A program made the translations under genes and the position numbers. A model generated the notes under the pieces. That model saw only the letters and a list, made by a program, of their open reading frames with translations. It did not search any database and had not been told where the DNA came from. From Buddleja alternifolia (taxonomy: Eukaryota; Streptophyta; Magnoliopsida; Lamiales; Scrophulariaceae): a stretch of 64,000 bases of DNA. Location: the NCBI GenBank assembly GCA_019426215.1, contig CM033394.1, positions 38,686,423 to 38,750,422 of the forward strand, in the 5' to 3' direction. Of the stretch, positions 34,258 through 45,773 are shown one piece after another. Numbering within the stretch: position 1 is the first letter of the stretch; every line of letters starts with the position of its first letter.

Positions 34258-35852
34258 ATCAATTGCTCGTCCTCGAGCAATAAGAGTTCTAAGATAAGGA
34301 AACACATCAATCAAAGAGAGAAACAAAAAGAAAACTACCTAACTCACTTTCGTGGAGTAAACGGTTGCATTTAGCGAATGCAACAAGCCTTTGAACCTTT
34401 GAGTCACCTCAAAGGACGAGTTATAGTCTCGTGAGGGTTTGCATATGATATACCCACAAAATCTAGTAAATTTTCAATCATAACCAAATCAATACATCTC
34501 AACATAATCAACAAGAATGAATGGCATAAAATCAACCTTTTAAAGCTCACAAGTATATATATACATATCAACTACTTTTGCTCATGTGACACTAATACTT
34601 GAAAAGACTCCTTAGGGTGTAGTGAAAAATAAATCTAAGGCATTATAGTCGAGAGGCATCCTTACCAAATTTTGGACATTAATCCCATATCTATAAACTT
34701 TTGATCAAACACAAAGCACAAGAATCATAGAAAATCTCATAGCCATTTAAATTTCATTATGTCAAACATTCAACTTTCAATTCGTATGAAACTTCCATTA
34801 AATTCATTAAGGCTAGATCATGTGCAATGTTTTATTCCATTAGGCTTTCTATGACGCCCATGTAACAAGTTTTAGATCAATGACTCCCAAACTAGATAGT
34901 TTTGGGGCATTAAGTGTAGAGACACTCCTACGGATTTAATCACTCGAGTGTCAAAGGCCACGAAATAAAACTAGATCTTTTAAACAAATCACTTCTTTTT
35001 GGCTTGAGCTTAGCTCAAATTAGCATAATAGTACAGTATATAGGCATGAAACTTATCACCTCCGGTACGTATTAGCCTGACCACTTTTGGTCATACCAAA
35101 ATTCAACCTTTTCAATTCATTGTTTAGCATATAAAATTACTACTTAACTTATAACCTTATGAGAAATCTAAGTTAATATTTCTGGGAAAAACTCCTTAAG
35201 TGTCTCAAGATGGTTATCCTCTCAACTCCTCTACCCTCGATTCATTGTGCAATGTGAATCATCTAAAGAATCAATCCTAGTCTAGTGTCTCCACGAGCAA
35301 TTTCAAAGATATATATATTCCATTAAATTCAAATTATTTCAAGAGATCATGCCATTTCTCCAAGTCAATCAATTTCAATGCATCAATTGGAAGGACTAAA
35401 TTTTTTTTTTTTTTTCATACTTGATTTTCTCAACAAAGAAGCATATAAATATGATAGCAAACAACTTTCCCCCAAACTCAAGCTACAAATTAGGATTGCA
35501 TCATCAAAGTTCAAAATAAGTACTCTTCTACCCCCAAACTTAAATCCAACATTGTCCCCAATGTTGTTATGACAAGCATACACAACGGTACAAGAACACT
35601 TACAACCAAGGATATTGAACAACATCCTTAAAATTCCAATACATAATCCTATAGCTTCCTCTCCTCTTGAGTACAATACGCATCTCTTAAACATGGGGTC
35701 CAAATGTGCATTATATCTAACACTTCAACTCTTTAAACCATCAAGCATAAGACACATACATGCTAAAAGTGCATGCTTGAACACAACAAAAAGAAACAAA
35801 TTAAACAAAACAAAAACAAAAGCAAAAAGAAAAAGAAAAGAAAACTTACAAA
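34258..35852 (-). other. Non-coding internal region of the Tat-like element
   Basis: No frame of substance. Contains a 15-base T run at ~35401 and several CCCCCAAAC words (PPT-like on the minus strand, e.g. ~35470 and ~35530). Position matches the long 3' untranslated region of Tat elements. Confidence 0.5.
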
Positions 35853-35899
35853 CTTGGGTTGCCTCCCAAGAAGCGCTCTTTTAAAGTCATTAGCTTGAC
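35853..35899 (-). other. Conserved post-ORF motif with hairpin
   Basis: Minus-strand GTCAAGCTAATGA (35887-35899), then GAGCGCTT and the hairpin CTTGGGAGGCAACCCAAG (35853-35870). It begins 15 bp after the ORF stop. Counterpart at 1542-1588. Confidence 0.75.
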
Positions 35900-35913
35900 T
35901 TTACCGAGTTATT

Positions 35914-36873
35914 TTAAGGCGGTTTCCGAATGAATGCCTTGTTCATTCTCCAAGTAGGGATGAATTTCGGCCCGGTGTTAATAGAAAATACGATGAGTAG
36001 TGACCAAGCAATCATCCACTCACATATTTTCTCATAGTCCATCACCACTTCCATCACTCTTTCTTCCCACTGCACCGAGTGATGACTTGGACTATTCTCC
36101 AAGTTATAAGTAGATGGCCATTTTTCTTCACCCATCGAGATGGAAAACTTGGAGTTTGTGATGTAGAACTCGAGGAGGTTATTGGTTCTTCTTTCCTGAA
36201 AAAGCTCAACACTAAAAGGATCAAAAACATCAATGCGTAAAGATAATGTAGAATCAATTGGATGCTTAAAAACCTCATAGTTATCACAAATAACCATGTC
36301 ATCTCCTACACTAGAGGACAACTTACTATCATGGGCACTAATGACCTCTATACCCGTGGAGAGGGAAGAAGATACCAAAGAATCTGGTAAAGGCTCGAGT
36401 GTCCTTTCCTTCAACGTCGGCTTCTTTGATATCAATTCTTCGATAAAAATGGGGCCGGGTATCGCTTGAATGTTAGGCGGGCGACGCTGAGGCGATGACA
36501 CCTTCATAGAAATCCTCTCATTTTTCATTTCCTCAATGATCATTAGAGCCTCCTTAATTGGTCCTTCATACAAAGCATCAATGGCTTTGTGTACCAATTT
36601 CATACTTTTCGGCTGATCCAAATCATCTAGTGTGAGTTGTAAGCCGTATAGGAGTTGTCGAACCCATTCTCGTTCCTCCAGAGTCGGGGATAAATGATAT
36701 CCCTCCTGTATGGTAAAGACGCTGGATGGTAGACAATCCCGGACCGACTGAAGTGGTTGAGAAGGAGGCGGTTGCATAGCTTGGAGAATGCCTTGTAACC
36801 ACTCCCGATCCTTCGGTAAATTCATATCCGGGAAACGTGCATTCGGATTTGGTTGATAGATATTGTCCGCCAT
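35914..36873 (-). CDS. 319-aa protein of the Tat-like element, function unknown
   Basis: The only sizeable ORF of the young element, intact from MADNIYQPNPNARFPDMN to KAFIRKPP. It starts ~225 bp inside the primer site, where gag would normally sit. It is Pro/Ser-rich in the first 60 residues (QAMQPPPSQPLQ), then has two short helical segments (REWLQGILQAM and REWVRQLLYGLQLTLDDL, 11-18 residues, alike in spacing), an acidic middle, and a Trp-containing hydrophobic segment near residues 280-300 (EWMIAWSLLIVFSI). No zinc knuckle, protease or polymerase motif. It could be a diverged gag-like or accessory protein; I do not recognise the family. The intact frame in a recent insertion suggests it may be translated. 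Confidence 0.65.
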   Translation of the reverse strand: MADNIYQPNPNARFPDMNLPKDREWLQGILQAMQPPPSQPLQSVRDCLPSSVFTIQEGYHLSPTLEEREWVRQLLYGLQLTLDDLDQPKSMKLVHKAIDALYEGPIKEALMIIEEMKNERISMKVSSPQRRPPNIQAIPGPIFIEELISKKPTLKERTLEPLPDSLVSSSLSTGIEVISAHDSKLSSSVGDDMVICDNYEVFKHPIDSTLSLRIDVFDPFSVELFQERRTNNLLEFYITNSKFSISMGEEKWPSTYNLENSPSHHSVQWEERVMEVVMDYEKICEWMIAWSLLIVFSINTGPKFIPTWRMNKAFIRKPP

Positions 36874-37097
36874 CTCTCGAACTCATCTACAAACCCGGAG
36901 CACATGTTCAAAATAAAAATAACAAAATCAAGCAAAGGCTCATTTGAGGAGCGGGTCATGCACCACAAATCGAACCTAACAATTAAGCACAAGAAACAAA
37001 ATTAGACTAAACACGAAAATAAAAGAAAATCAAGAAATAAACGAAAACTAAGAATTATGAAAAATGTAAACAAAAATCAAAAACTAAAATAAACAAG

Positions 37098-37115
37098 TCC
37101 CCGGCAACGGCGCCA
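37098..37115 (-). other. Primer binding site (tRNA-Asp type)
   Basis: Minus-strand TGGCGCCGTTGCCGGGGA, six bases inside the 5' LTR end, complementary to the 3' end of plant tRNA-Asp. This is the usual primer of Athila/Tat elements. Confidence 0.9.
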
Positions 37116-37121
37116 AAAACT

Positions 37122-38864
37122 TGACACGCTAATACTTAACGTGCTATGATAGCAAGTGCACTAGACGTGTGTAGTAATAAGTGGACAAAAAGTCCGGGTT
37201 GTCGAACCACAAGGACTTGAATTCTAGTTCATGATTTTCGATAAAAGATAAGACAATTAAAGTAAAGTGCAAGAAAAAGATTAAGCAATTAACGAACCAA
37301 AGAGAAACGTACTATAGATTTAATCTCACGTATGATAAAATGACTAAGGCACATGCTACAACCGAATCTACTCGTCAATATATATGAGCTACTCTTCGAA
37401 TTATTAGACTCCTATTGCTTTGGTGAAAACTCCTAAATTAACTATTACCCGATGTCTCGGCACATAATAATCCTATGATTAATTGACGGTTCTCTAAATA
37501 TGTCTATCCGAGAATCTAATCAAAAATCACGCATTAACGTTCTAGAGCTTCCCCGAACGAATCCGGCTAACAACACCCGGGAATCTTTACCTATTTCTAG
37601 GGCAATCCCTCATTTGTTTCGGATGATGTGTTAATTCCCTTGCACCCTAATCTATTTTCTCTCGAACAACTAGATTAGGCAAGATAGCAAGCATATGGTG
37701 ATCAAACACATGATTGGAATAAAAGCATAGAATTAACACACAAAGCAATAGGAGAATTAATACAAAGAGCAACTTCACATATATTGATTCATAAATTTGG
37801 CCTTCACATGGCCTTAGTTCTACAATATTAGCCTCTCATCAAAGCCTTAAGAAAATCTAATACAAACATATACATACTCATGGAAATAAACATGTAAATG
37901 CAAATAATTAAAACTCCCTCAATTGATTGATGATGGATCTTTGCTCTCTTGATCTTCAATCCTTAGCTCCTCTCTCTTTGTTCCCCTCCAAAAGTGATGA
38001 AGAAATGGTGATGAATGATGATGAGTGAAAAGTGATGGCCAAAAATGCCTCTCTCTCTCTCCTCCTCCAGATGTCTTCGGTCAATTGTCCTAAAAAATCC
38101 TTAAGAAGACCACCACAAATCAGCTCCTCATGTGTATGCCCCCCCTAGTGTGTCCTCCACTACTCTTAAAGTGAGTAGTATAAAATTCCCTAAAGTAGAT
38201 CTAGTAAGAAACATACTTATGACATCCCTCCCATACATGTGATGACCTCTTGGCTTTAAATGTTCCATTCCCCCATCAAATGATGATCTTTTGGCTGAAA
38301 GGAATCAAATCTCGGATGTGGCCACGCCTAGGCGCGGGAATTATGGCGCTCGGGCGCCATCAGCAGAATGTTGGGAGTATTTGCCTCTGTCTGGCGCAGT
38401 AATTGTATTTCCTTCATAACTCTCTCCACAAAACTCCGATTTGGATGATTCAAGTCCTCATTTGAAGCTAACACATAGTTCTACAACTTTGTAGAAGGAA
38501 ACTTCATCCAATTCGGTCTCTAAAAATAAGAAAATATCGCTCGAACGTGGAAACTGGTGCAGATACGGCGCCCAGGCGTGGACAGAACGGCGCCTAGGCG
38601 CGGAAAGCAGAATGTTGACGTTATTTGCATCTTTTCCGGCGCCTAGGCGTGGTAATACTGGCGCCTGGGCGTGGACAACAGAAGCAAATTGGCCTGAACT
38701 TGTTTTATACGTCGTTTTTCATCCCGTTCTTCGATTGTATCCATTTAAGACCTGAAATCACTTAATGCACGAATTAAACGCACATGTAGCAAGAATTAAG
38801 CGATAAATGAACCTAAAACATAAACGCAAAGGGGCTTAAAAACACGTAAAAATGCCTCTTATCA
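37122..38864 (-). repeat. 5' LTR of the Tat-like element (1743 bp)
   Basis: Near-identical to 32502-34243. Differences: 32806 G/37426 A, 34148 T/38768 C, 34165 G/38785 T and one extra A near 38816. Confidence 0.95.
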
Positions 38865-39031
38865 AATAGGATAAGCAATTTGTTGCTTATAAAAAGAGAC
38901 AACAAGAAGAAAAGAAGACAGTAATAAATAAAGAACATGCCACCATGATTAGGCTTGAAGAAAATATTTTTGAAGCAATCAGGGCTGAAGTAAACAGAAG
39001 ACTAAACGCTCAAGAAGAAGATGATGATTAA
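38865..39031 (+). pseudogene. C-terminal tail of the env-like ORF
   Basis: The interrupted env-like ORF resumes after the Tat-like insert: a Lys/Gln/Glu-rich, helix-favouring stretch ending in the acidic QEEDDD and TAA at 39029. It fits the end of the coiled-coil protein. Confidence 0.6.
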
Positions 39032-39272
39032 GAGCTTATCTACTTTGCATTATCTATATTCTTGTCTCTTATGTTTTTTTTTGTTTAGTTGTAAAAATGC
39101 GTGTAATCATTGATATATATATATATATATAAATGCATTTTCAGCTGAAACATCTCGTTGAAGCGTAACTAACATTAACTAACTTTTACTGACCAAAGCT
39201 AACTTTCTTTTTGGTTGTCTAACTCTTGAACTATAAAAGAATAAGTATTGCCATCATCAAAAAGGGGGAAAT
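39032..39272 (+). other. 3' untranslated part and polypurine tract of the Sirevirus-like element
   Basis: Short AT-rich spacer with a (TA)n run near 39114-39131, then ATCATCAAAAAGGGGGAAAT at ~39253-39272. That is the typical Sirevirus polypurine tract directly before the LTR. Confidence 0.75.
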
Positions 39273-40837
39273 TGTTAGGAATTTCATGTTAGAAGTTTTG
39301 ATGATGACAATTAGGATTTTATGTTAGACCCCAAAATATGTAAGTTTGATTTTATTTAGAAATCATGTATAAGCTTTGAAGCGTTAGAATTGTAATAGGC
39401 TTTATAGGCTTTGCTTTATTTTATTATAGATTGTTAGGCTAAGTATTCTTAGATTGCGCATCTGATAATTTCTAAGTTAGTTTATCAGTAGTTAAGTTTG
39501 AAGACTCAAGCGCCGGAAGTCTGAATGAAGATAAAGTTTCCAAGCGTCCAAACAACCCGCTATATCAAGCGTTTATTAGGACAGAATTTATTCGAGGATG
39601 AATGAGCGTCTATCAATGACTGATTTCACCTGAATTTATTTCTAAGTCCAGAAGGAGTTTAATGCAAATATTCTCAGTGCATTAAGTGTCAATGGGCATT
39701 TAATTCAAATGCATTAAAAAATTTTTTTTTTTGGTAATAAAATGCATTAAATGTTGATAAGAGCATTAAATGTGATAAGCTCTTTTAGACGTACGGAGAA
39801 CCCACCCCATTGGACTGTCAACTTTCACAGACTGCAGCACCAACTTTTGTGCAACAGATTTTCAGGAAAAGGGACAAAAGTTGTTATCTCGCGGAAGTGA
39901 GAGACACGCGCCTGTGCATGTGTCAAACGGATATTTTTTCCAAGAATGCCTATAAATAAGACTTCAACAACAAGCCAGATATAACCGATCAATTCCAAGC
40001 CAAATTGCTGTTGCATTGAAGTCTCATTCCTTAAACTCTCAGAAAAGCCAGAATATTCAAGCAAACATTCTCTTTGCTTTTCTTCAAATCCTGAGACAGT
40101 CAACCAATATTTCAAACACTCTTTTCGGAGAAACCTACATTACTATTGAGATATTTCCAGTTGTTTGAACTTTATCAAAATCAAACAAACCGTTCAAAAA
40201 AATCCCATCCAAGCCTCGCGATATGTGTGAAGTCGAAGTTGGATACTTGCATTATTTCTGAATGAAAGAAGCAAGATGATAGAAGTGTCTTGGAGCAGAA
40301 ATCTGTGTGATCAAGGAGCTCAAGTCATCAACATCCATCTCTCCCTAATCTGTAGAAGATTTTGTGTGATTCTTTGAGAATCATTTTAGTGGATTGCCTC
40401 TGAGTGTTCAAGGAGAAGAAGGACGTAGTTGGGATTACACCACCCAACGAACCTTACAAATATTGTGTTCTTTACTTTACAGTTAATTTCCATATTGTCA
40501 TATCATTGATCTGTTAAGTAAAACTCAAGTGAACGCTAAGCAACTAAGAAACAGTTTGTGACGCTAAAAGCTTTCAAACAAGAAGACTCTAAAATAGTTC
40601 CGATGTGCTAACACTGATCAAAGAAGTGAATGCTTAAACCTATTTGGTTATAGTATTCAAATCTTGAAGTCCAAATTAACTTTCTAAAAACAGTCTTCAA
40701 TAGACGCTCAGTCAAGCACCTAATTCTCAAGTGTCCAACACATTTTTTAATACGAAGTTTTTGAAATTGAAAAAGACTTCAGGGTCTATTCAACCCCCTC
40801 CCTTCTAGACCCTTTCGTATGCCAATTGGGACCAACA
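39273..40837 (+). repeat. Sirevirus-like 3' LTR (1565 bp)
   Basis: TGTTAGGAATTTC...GGGACCAACA. Carries an A/T-rich insert near 39718-39740 that the 5' LTR lacks, a 10-bp repeat near 39401 and many substitutions. Confidence 0.92.
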
Positions 40838-41052
40838 TAACCCATCTTTCTCCATCTTATTTATCTTTTGCTCGCATGCATGGCCTAATCTAAGATGCCA
40901 CTTCAAGCTTAGGTTAGGACCTTGCCTACCACGCTTCTTTGGGATAACATTCACAGCACACACATTTTGCATATTTAAATAATAGAGGCCATTAACTAAA
41001 GTAGCAGTGCCAACAATCTTATTATTATATAAAATGTTGCAAGTACTGTCGA
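40838..41052 (-). pseudogene. Pre-integrase part of the hosting copia element
   Basis: Minus-strand reading shows NGLYYLN followed by KWHLRLGHACEQKI, the HH half of the integrase zinc finger. The Sirevirus-like element is inserted just after this. The CC half is at 18440-18488. Confidence 0.8.
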
Positions 41053-41305
41053 TTTTTTTTAGTATTTTTTTCCATCATAATTGTTCTAAATCCAACCCAT
41101 ATTAAATTATTTAACTATTATAAACATGTTTGGGGCAAAAATGCATTTGGATTGACATTTATGATGAAAAAAACACCAAGAAAAACTAAAAAATGGGGAA
41201 TATGCAGAATAAAAAAAACACAAGGGGGTGATTCGCAAAAAAATTAACACAGGGGAGTTTGGCGCAAGTTTCGCATATCACAGGGGGGTCTTATGCAATT
41301 TTTCC
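41053..41305. mobile_element. MITE-like insert in the copia pol
   Basis: About 250 bp with no coding sense separates adjacent pol segments. The right part has GGGGG runs in the frame AGACCCCCCTGTG (minus strand), the style of MULE-type short elements in plants. TTCCATCATAA and TTATGATGAA form an internal inverted pair. Borders are approximate and no clean TSD was found. Confidence 0.5.
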
Positions 41306-41720
41306 AAAAATAAAAACATAATTATTCCTAACCAACACAGGAATTGAAATATGTTCTTAAACCCGTTAGGCAAAACTAAAATATCCTCTAAAATCAAAAC
41401 ATGTCCAGATAATAAACATAAAGATTTTGATCCAATGTGAGAAGCCACGACACTTTGCCCGCTGCCAACACTAATCAGTACCTCTCCATGCTCCAGCTTT
41501 CTACTTCGCTCCAAATCCTGATTCATTACACAAACATGAGCACTAGCTCCAGAATCAAGTATCCACGATGTAGAATATACAGTTATTGAACAATTGGTTT
41601 CTAAAACAAAAAGTTCTATACCTGCAGTTTTGCTACGGTTAGGATATTCTCTTCTCTAGTGGCCTAGCTCATCACAGAAAAGACACCTACTCGTTTCCCT
41701 GAGCACTTCTTTACGCATCT
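41306..41720 (-). pseudogene. copia protease and zinc knuckle (hosting element)
   Basis: Minus strand: a knuckle-like CLFCDELGH near 41660-41690, then the protease active site WILDSGASAHVC (DSGAS at 41542-41556) and the segment VLPNGFKNI that precedes the pre-integrase. Frame breaks lie between the knuckle and the protease. Confidence 0.75.
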
Positions 41721-41810
41721 TGTTCTTTTTTTTCTAATTTCTTACTTCATTACGAGCTTTCGTAGGTGCTTTCATTTTTTCATCCTCATTTGTTTTCCCT
41801 GAGCACTTCT
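41721..41810. repeat. Small tandem duplication in gag
   Basis: The word CCTGAGCACTTCTTTAC occurs twice, ~120 bp apart (near 41678 and 41798), and TCATCCTCATTTGTTTT also twice. This is a local duplication at the 3' end of the gag frame that helps explain the break there. Confidence 0.55.
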
Positions 41811-42344
41811 TTACACATCCAATGGTACATTCTTAGGAACGGCAATCATATTCCCTTTTCTTTTCATCCTCATTTGTTTTTGAGCAATTTCGAGTTTGTT
41901 TGTTAGCCCAGCTAACAAACCCTCGATATCGTTCATTTCAAAGTTCATAATGAAATAGTAAAAGGAATCAGGAAGCGACTGCAGTATGAGATCAACTTGA
42001 ATGTGAAGATCCATGTAAAATTCTAAAGATTTTAACTTTTCAATCAAAGTCATCATCTTTAGAATATGATCTCCCACATTCTCATGTTCCCTCATTCTTG
42101 TTCTGAAGAGTTCTTTCGATATCAAATACCAAACGGTTCTACCATTCTCTCTAAACATTGAGTCTAGATGGAGCAATATGTCCCTTGCATTCTCCATCTT
42201 TTCATGAGAGCTTTGTAACTCACAGCACATTGAGCTCAACATATATCCTCTAGCTCGATGATTATCACAGACCCAGTCCGTGTAGGAAATTCGAACTCTT
42301 TCATTCTCTAAAATACTTGGGACATGAGGACGCTTGAGTTCCAA
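41811..42344 (-). pseudogene. copia gag (UBN2 type), hosting element
   Basis: 177-codon minus-strand frame with the features of Tork-style copia gag: YMLSSMCCELQSSHE, a MRMREHENVGDH-like turn (here RTRMREHENVGDHILKM), DLILQSLPDSF and FIMNFEMNDIEGLLAGL. The N-terminal ~40-60 codons before the Met are degenerate. A stop follows the basic KQMRMKRKGN segment. Confidence 0.82.
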
Positions 42345-43937
42345 TATATACTCAATTCACTCACTATTTTGGACGATCCTCAAGTTTGTGAGCTAATTAC
42401 TTCCAGCCAAAGTGAATTTTTTTATCAAATCAGATAAGGGTTTGGGAGACGTATTGAGACTAGAGATAACTACAGAAAAAGCAAAAAGACTCATTAGATT
42501 TTATCATAATTGTTGTTCCAAGTTTAGATCAAGGACTTTCAAAATAAACTTGGTTCTCACTACATTTTTAAGAAATCCACGCTCCCATTGTAGAATTCGG
42601 AAGTAATCTTCGGAAGACTTCGTAGTTGTGATTGATTTCTTTAACTAGTTTAATAGATTGCCACCTTTTCCTGGTATGTGGCCTAATTAATCTATTAAAG
42701 TGAAGTCTAACATCAACCCATCAAATGGATGATTCAATCCCTTTGTACATTATTTATTAAATCTCAACCTTTTAACAACACATGATTCATGGACCTTTTT
42801 CCTAAATTCAGCAAAGCCAATGCCTCAATCAATAATTAAAAAAAAAACTACACTAAAGCTTCCAAAGCTTCTTCTTATATCTTCTTGGCTCGTCTTGAAT
42901 TTCTTCTTTGAGCCTATTCTATTTCTAACTATTACAAATTTAATATAATCAACCTATGCAAAATTCTATAGAAAGGAAATAAACATAGGCTCAAAATGAC
43001 CTTTACAACCCATCAAAAAGAAATACATAGATAAAAACGAGCCTAAGTCCATGAATCATATCTCCCATCACATAACATGTCAAACATGATATATCACATA
43101 ACACACGAAAAACATATGTGTTAATTTCTAATTAAATTTCAATTTAATTATTGAATTCATATTCTCGAGGAAAATTAAATTATTTGATTCTATTAGAAAA
43201 TCCAATTTGATAAACTTCAATTAATTTTATATTAAAATCCAATTTTAATAAAAATTAACATCTAATTTTATTAAAACTAATTTTATAATAGAAACTATCC
43301 AATTTAATTTAAATCCCAACTACAATAAAATTAGATAACATGAAAATTAAAAAACCCTTTATTAAATAAACTATATTATTTATTTTTGCATTAAAATCTA
43401 ATTTTAATCAAAAACTAAATAACTATTTATTTAATAAATGACCCGGGTCGGGTCGACTCGACCCGTGTGTTTAAAAATACACGGTGGGCTCACCGTACAG
43501 CTCAATTACATGGCAACCCAGCTGCCGAGCAATTGGGCTCGCACAGTGAGCCCAGTTTCAAGCAAGATGGGGCGCTGTGGGGCCCATCCATCTCGACAGC
43601 CCGGCTGTCTAGACGCAGCGAGCCCATCTGGCCTGCTGTGCGCGCACACAATCATAAGGGCCGACACCGGAGCCTATCTCCCGCGGCTTCGCAGCAGCAT
43701 CCAGTCACCACCACAGCGACGGGTTGGTTGCTGAAACCGAAACTTTTTACTTTAATCACATTAAAATTACATAAAATTCAATTCTTATTAATTTCTAACG
43801 AATAAAAATAAATAAAATTTCTTCGAGAACATGAAAAGGTGAAATCCACATATTTAAGCATGCATCGCGAAAAAATGTAAACCATGCATCTAATCATATA
43901 TTTACATGTAAATTACATAAGCCGAACCCCATCATTT
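42345..43937 (-). other. Leader of the hosting copia element
   Basis: Non-coding, in two contrasting parts: an AT-rich stretch (42600-43435) and a GC-rich block nearest the primer site (43438-43735). The GC-rich block opens with GGGTCGACTCGACCC, a perfect inverted repeat around one base. Degenerate gag N-terminal codons may extend to ~42420. Confidence 0.5.
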
Positions 43938-43950
43938 GGCTCTGATACCA
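43938..43950 (-). other. Primer binding site (tRNA-iMet type)
   Basis: Minus-strand TGGTATCAGAGCC, one base from the LTR end (CCCAACA). It proves that 43952-45612 is the 5' LTR of a minus-oriented element. Confidence 0.9.
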
Positions 43951-43951
43951 C

Positions 43952-45612
43952 TGTTGGGAAAATAAAACGAAAACGCAGTGGAAACGGTGTAATTAAAAAT
44001 TTTCAGTTTTCCCAATTCAAGATCAATCCCGGGTTTTATCACGCGTATATATGATAGAGATATTGATACTTTACCAGTTGTAGTGAAGTGGTTGGAGAAT
44101 TACAACTTTTGAATTTTTCAAGTCTTTCGCGAGCTGATCCGGCTGATTGATTGATAATCCGAGCAGTCCAAAAATGCTACATCTAAATTGCCTCACCGGA
44201 AAACTCGAACGAAAAATCTCCTCTGCTTGGCTTATGGTGGCCAACGGCTAGAGAGAGAAGGGAGAGGGAGGATTTTTCTTTTCTTGTAGCTCAAGTGTGT
44301 TGTAACTTATGTTATGACCTAGGTTTAATTACGTGATAGATTTATATCACTTAAGTTACAAACTTGGGCTTAATTTAGCCCATGTTGGATGCCTCATAGG
44401 CCGCTTCACACGGTCAAGATGCACCTCTTGGTGCACCAATTTGGGCTCAATTCAATCTATTTATTTAATTAATTAATCCAATCCAATTAATTAATCTAGT
44501 TAAACAATAGATGAGATATTTAATTAATTTTATTTCTCCAAGAAATAATATATTAATTAAAGCATACATGAATTAACTTATTTCTCTAAATAATTAATTC
44601 TATTTAATTAATTTTAAGTATCCAATACTTAAAAAATTGCTACAAGAAATGCACCACAATTTTGTTCAATTTTTCCTTTTTAAGCGTGACTCATTAGGTT
44701 CATCTATATTTGGCAATGAGAGGATTCCATTGAATGTGAGTAACACCTAGCCAGTCAAGTGCCCACATCGTATCCCAAATAAGATGAAATGATTAGATCA
44801 TTGTTTACCTTTCCTATTGTAAATACTGTGTGAATTCAAAATCTTCGTTTCCTTATCCCAGTCAAGTAAGAGTCATGATTTAGGTCAAACTCATAAACCC
44901 GACTCTATCCTATATTTATAATAAGTTCAGATCAGTGAATGTTTTGACCAAAGACTTTAAGATCTAACTTACTTATAAATGCATAGGATAATTCCTTGTT
45001 CACTTTCGAGTGAATGAATCCCATCATGGATATCTGTTCAGACTACTACTTGTCCATTAGGTTGCAGTTCGAGGTCGACCCCAACAAAGGGTGAATTTGG
45101 CCTAATTTCTCTAATGGCAAACCTAATGTCAAAATTATATCTTCAACTCGATTTCTCAGGTCTAAAGTTCAGACACACCTATTACAATTTAATCAATTCT
45201 GTCATTGACTGTCAAATAGTGAAAACCCATGTGACAAAATCGATGCGAGTCATGTCTGAGTGCCACTACATTCATCAGTGCACCTATGATATGAGTTCTT
45301 CACTACTTCCTAGTAATTGACGGGCACTTCTCTCGTCAAAACTCATATCATACATGTCTTGATGATTTCCAATGCCCAATTGAGAATCCTCGACTTGCAG
45401 ACCATTTTAATGCACAAGTATTGAATTCCTCTAGTGCCTTAGAGAGTTAACTCTTGTATTCATGGACTTATAGATGATTACAATATATAAATGCCAATAT
45501 AATAGTAAACAACTAAAATGCCTTTTAAATAAAAAGAATATAACAATTACAAATTAATAATGTCCTTTCTTTCTCTAGTTCTCTAATGGCATTTGAGGAC
45601 ATAAACCTAACA
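43952..45612 (-). repeat. 5' LTR of the hosting copia element (1661 bp)
   Basis: Plus-strand ends TGTTGGGAAAATAAAACG and ATAAACCTAACA. Complete; serves as the reference that exposes the CACTA insert and the deletion in the left LTR. Confidence 0.9.
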
Positions 45613-45773
45613 GCATATAAATCACTTATCAAGTTTCCTTTTTAACCATGTGTTCGACTCTATGAATATGTGCATGTATATTGTAAGTGATGATTGACTC
45701 CATAAACAAAGAAGTAGATCTAGAGTTGTACCCAAGATGTAGGTAATTTGGATGAATCACCTTAAAGTCCATA

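Larger units (their letters stand above)
32502..38864 (-). mobile_element. Young non-autonomous Tat-like gypsy element (6363 bp)
   Basis: Direct LTRs 32502-34243 and 37122-38864 and a perfect AATAG duplication (32497-32501, 38865-38869). In the minus orientation the order is 5' LTR, tRNA-Asp-type primer site, one 319-codon ORF, non-coding stretch with the conserved hairpin motif, polypurine tract, 3' LTR. By direct reading the LTRs differ at only three substitutions and one single-A indel, so the insertion is recent. No protease, RT, RNase H or integrase is present, so it must be moved in trans. Confidence 0.95.
18503..40837 (+). mobile_element. Sirevirus-like copia element with env-like ORF region
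   Basis: LTRs at 18503-20022 and 39273-40837, tRNA-Met-type primer site, gag, pol, a long extra ORF region after pol, and a polypurine tract. Flanks are GAACC (18498-18502) and TAACC (40838-40842), a TSD with one change. A post-pol ORF and a PPT-like motif both after pol and before the LTR are Sirevirus hallmarks. Gag, pol and the extra ORF all carry stops and frameshifts. It is interrupted by a solo LTR (23850) and a Tat-like element (32502). Confidence 0.9.
14891..45612 (-). mobile_element. Minus-strand copia element hosting the nest
   Basis: Begins TGTTGG (14891) and ends CTAACA (45612), with GCATA on both sides (14886-14890, 45613-45617). In element order (right to left): 5' LTR, tRNA-Met-type primer site, leader, gag, protease, integrase, then a deletion that removed RT, RNase H and part of the 3' LTR. 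The gag style resembles Tork-type copia. It is interrupted by a CACTA derivative, a Sirevirus-like element and a short MITE-like insert. Confidence 0.88.
13412..45631 (-). mobile_element. Tat-like solo LTR (split)
   Basis: Two pieces, 13412-14890 and 45618-45631, start TGCCGCGTG and end CTTATCA, flanked by AGTTT (13407-13411 and 45632-45636). It shares the ordered landmarks of the LTR at 32502 (GTCGAACC near the start, the CTTATCA end) but is much diverged. Around 14300-14400 it has repeated CGCTCGCT/GCGAGC words where the relatives carry GGCGCC words. The break is explained exactly by the GCATA-flanked copia element inside it. Confidence 0.8.

Noticed and set aside
43438..43805. Two ~100-codon overlapping frames in the GC-rich leader
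   Set aside because: GC-rich sequence without stops; inside a copia leader, with no known domain.
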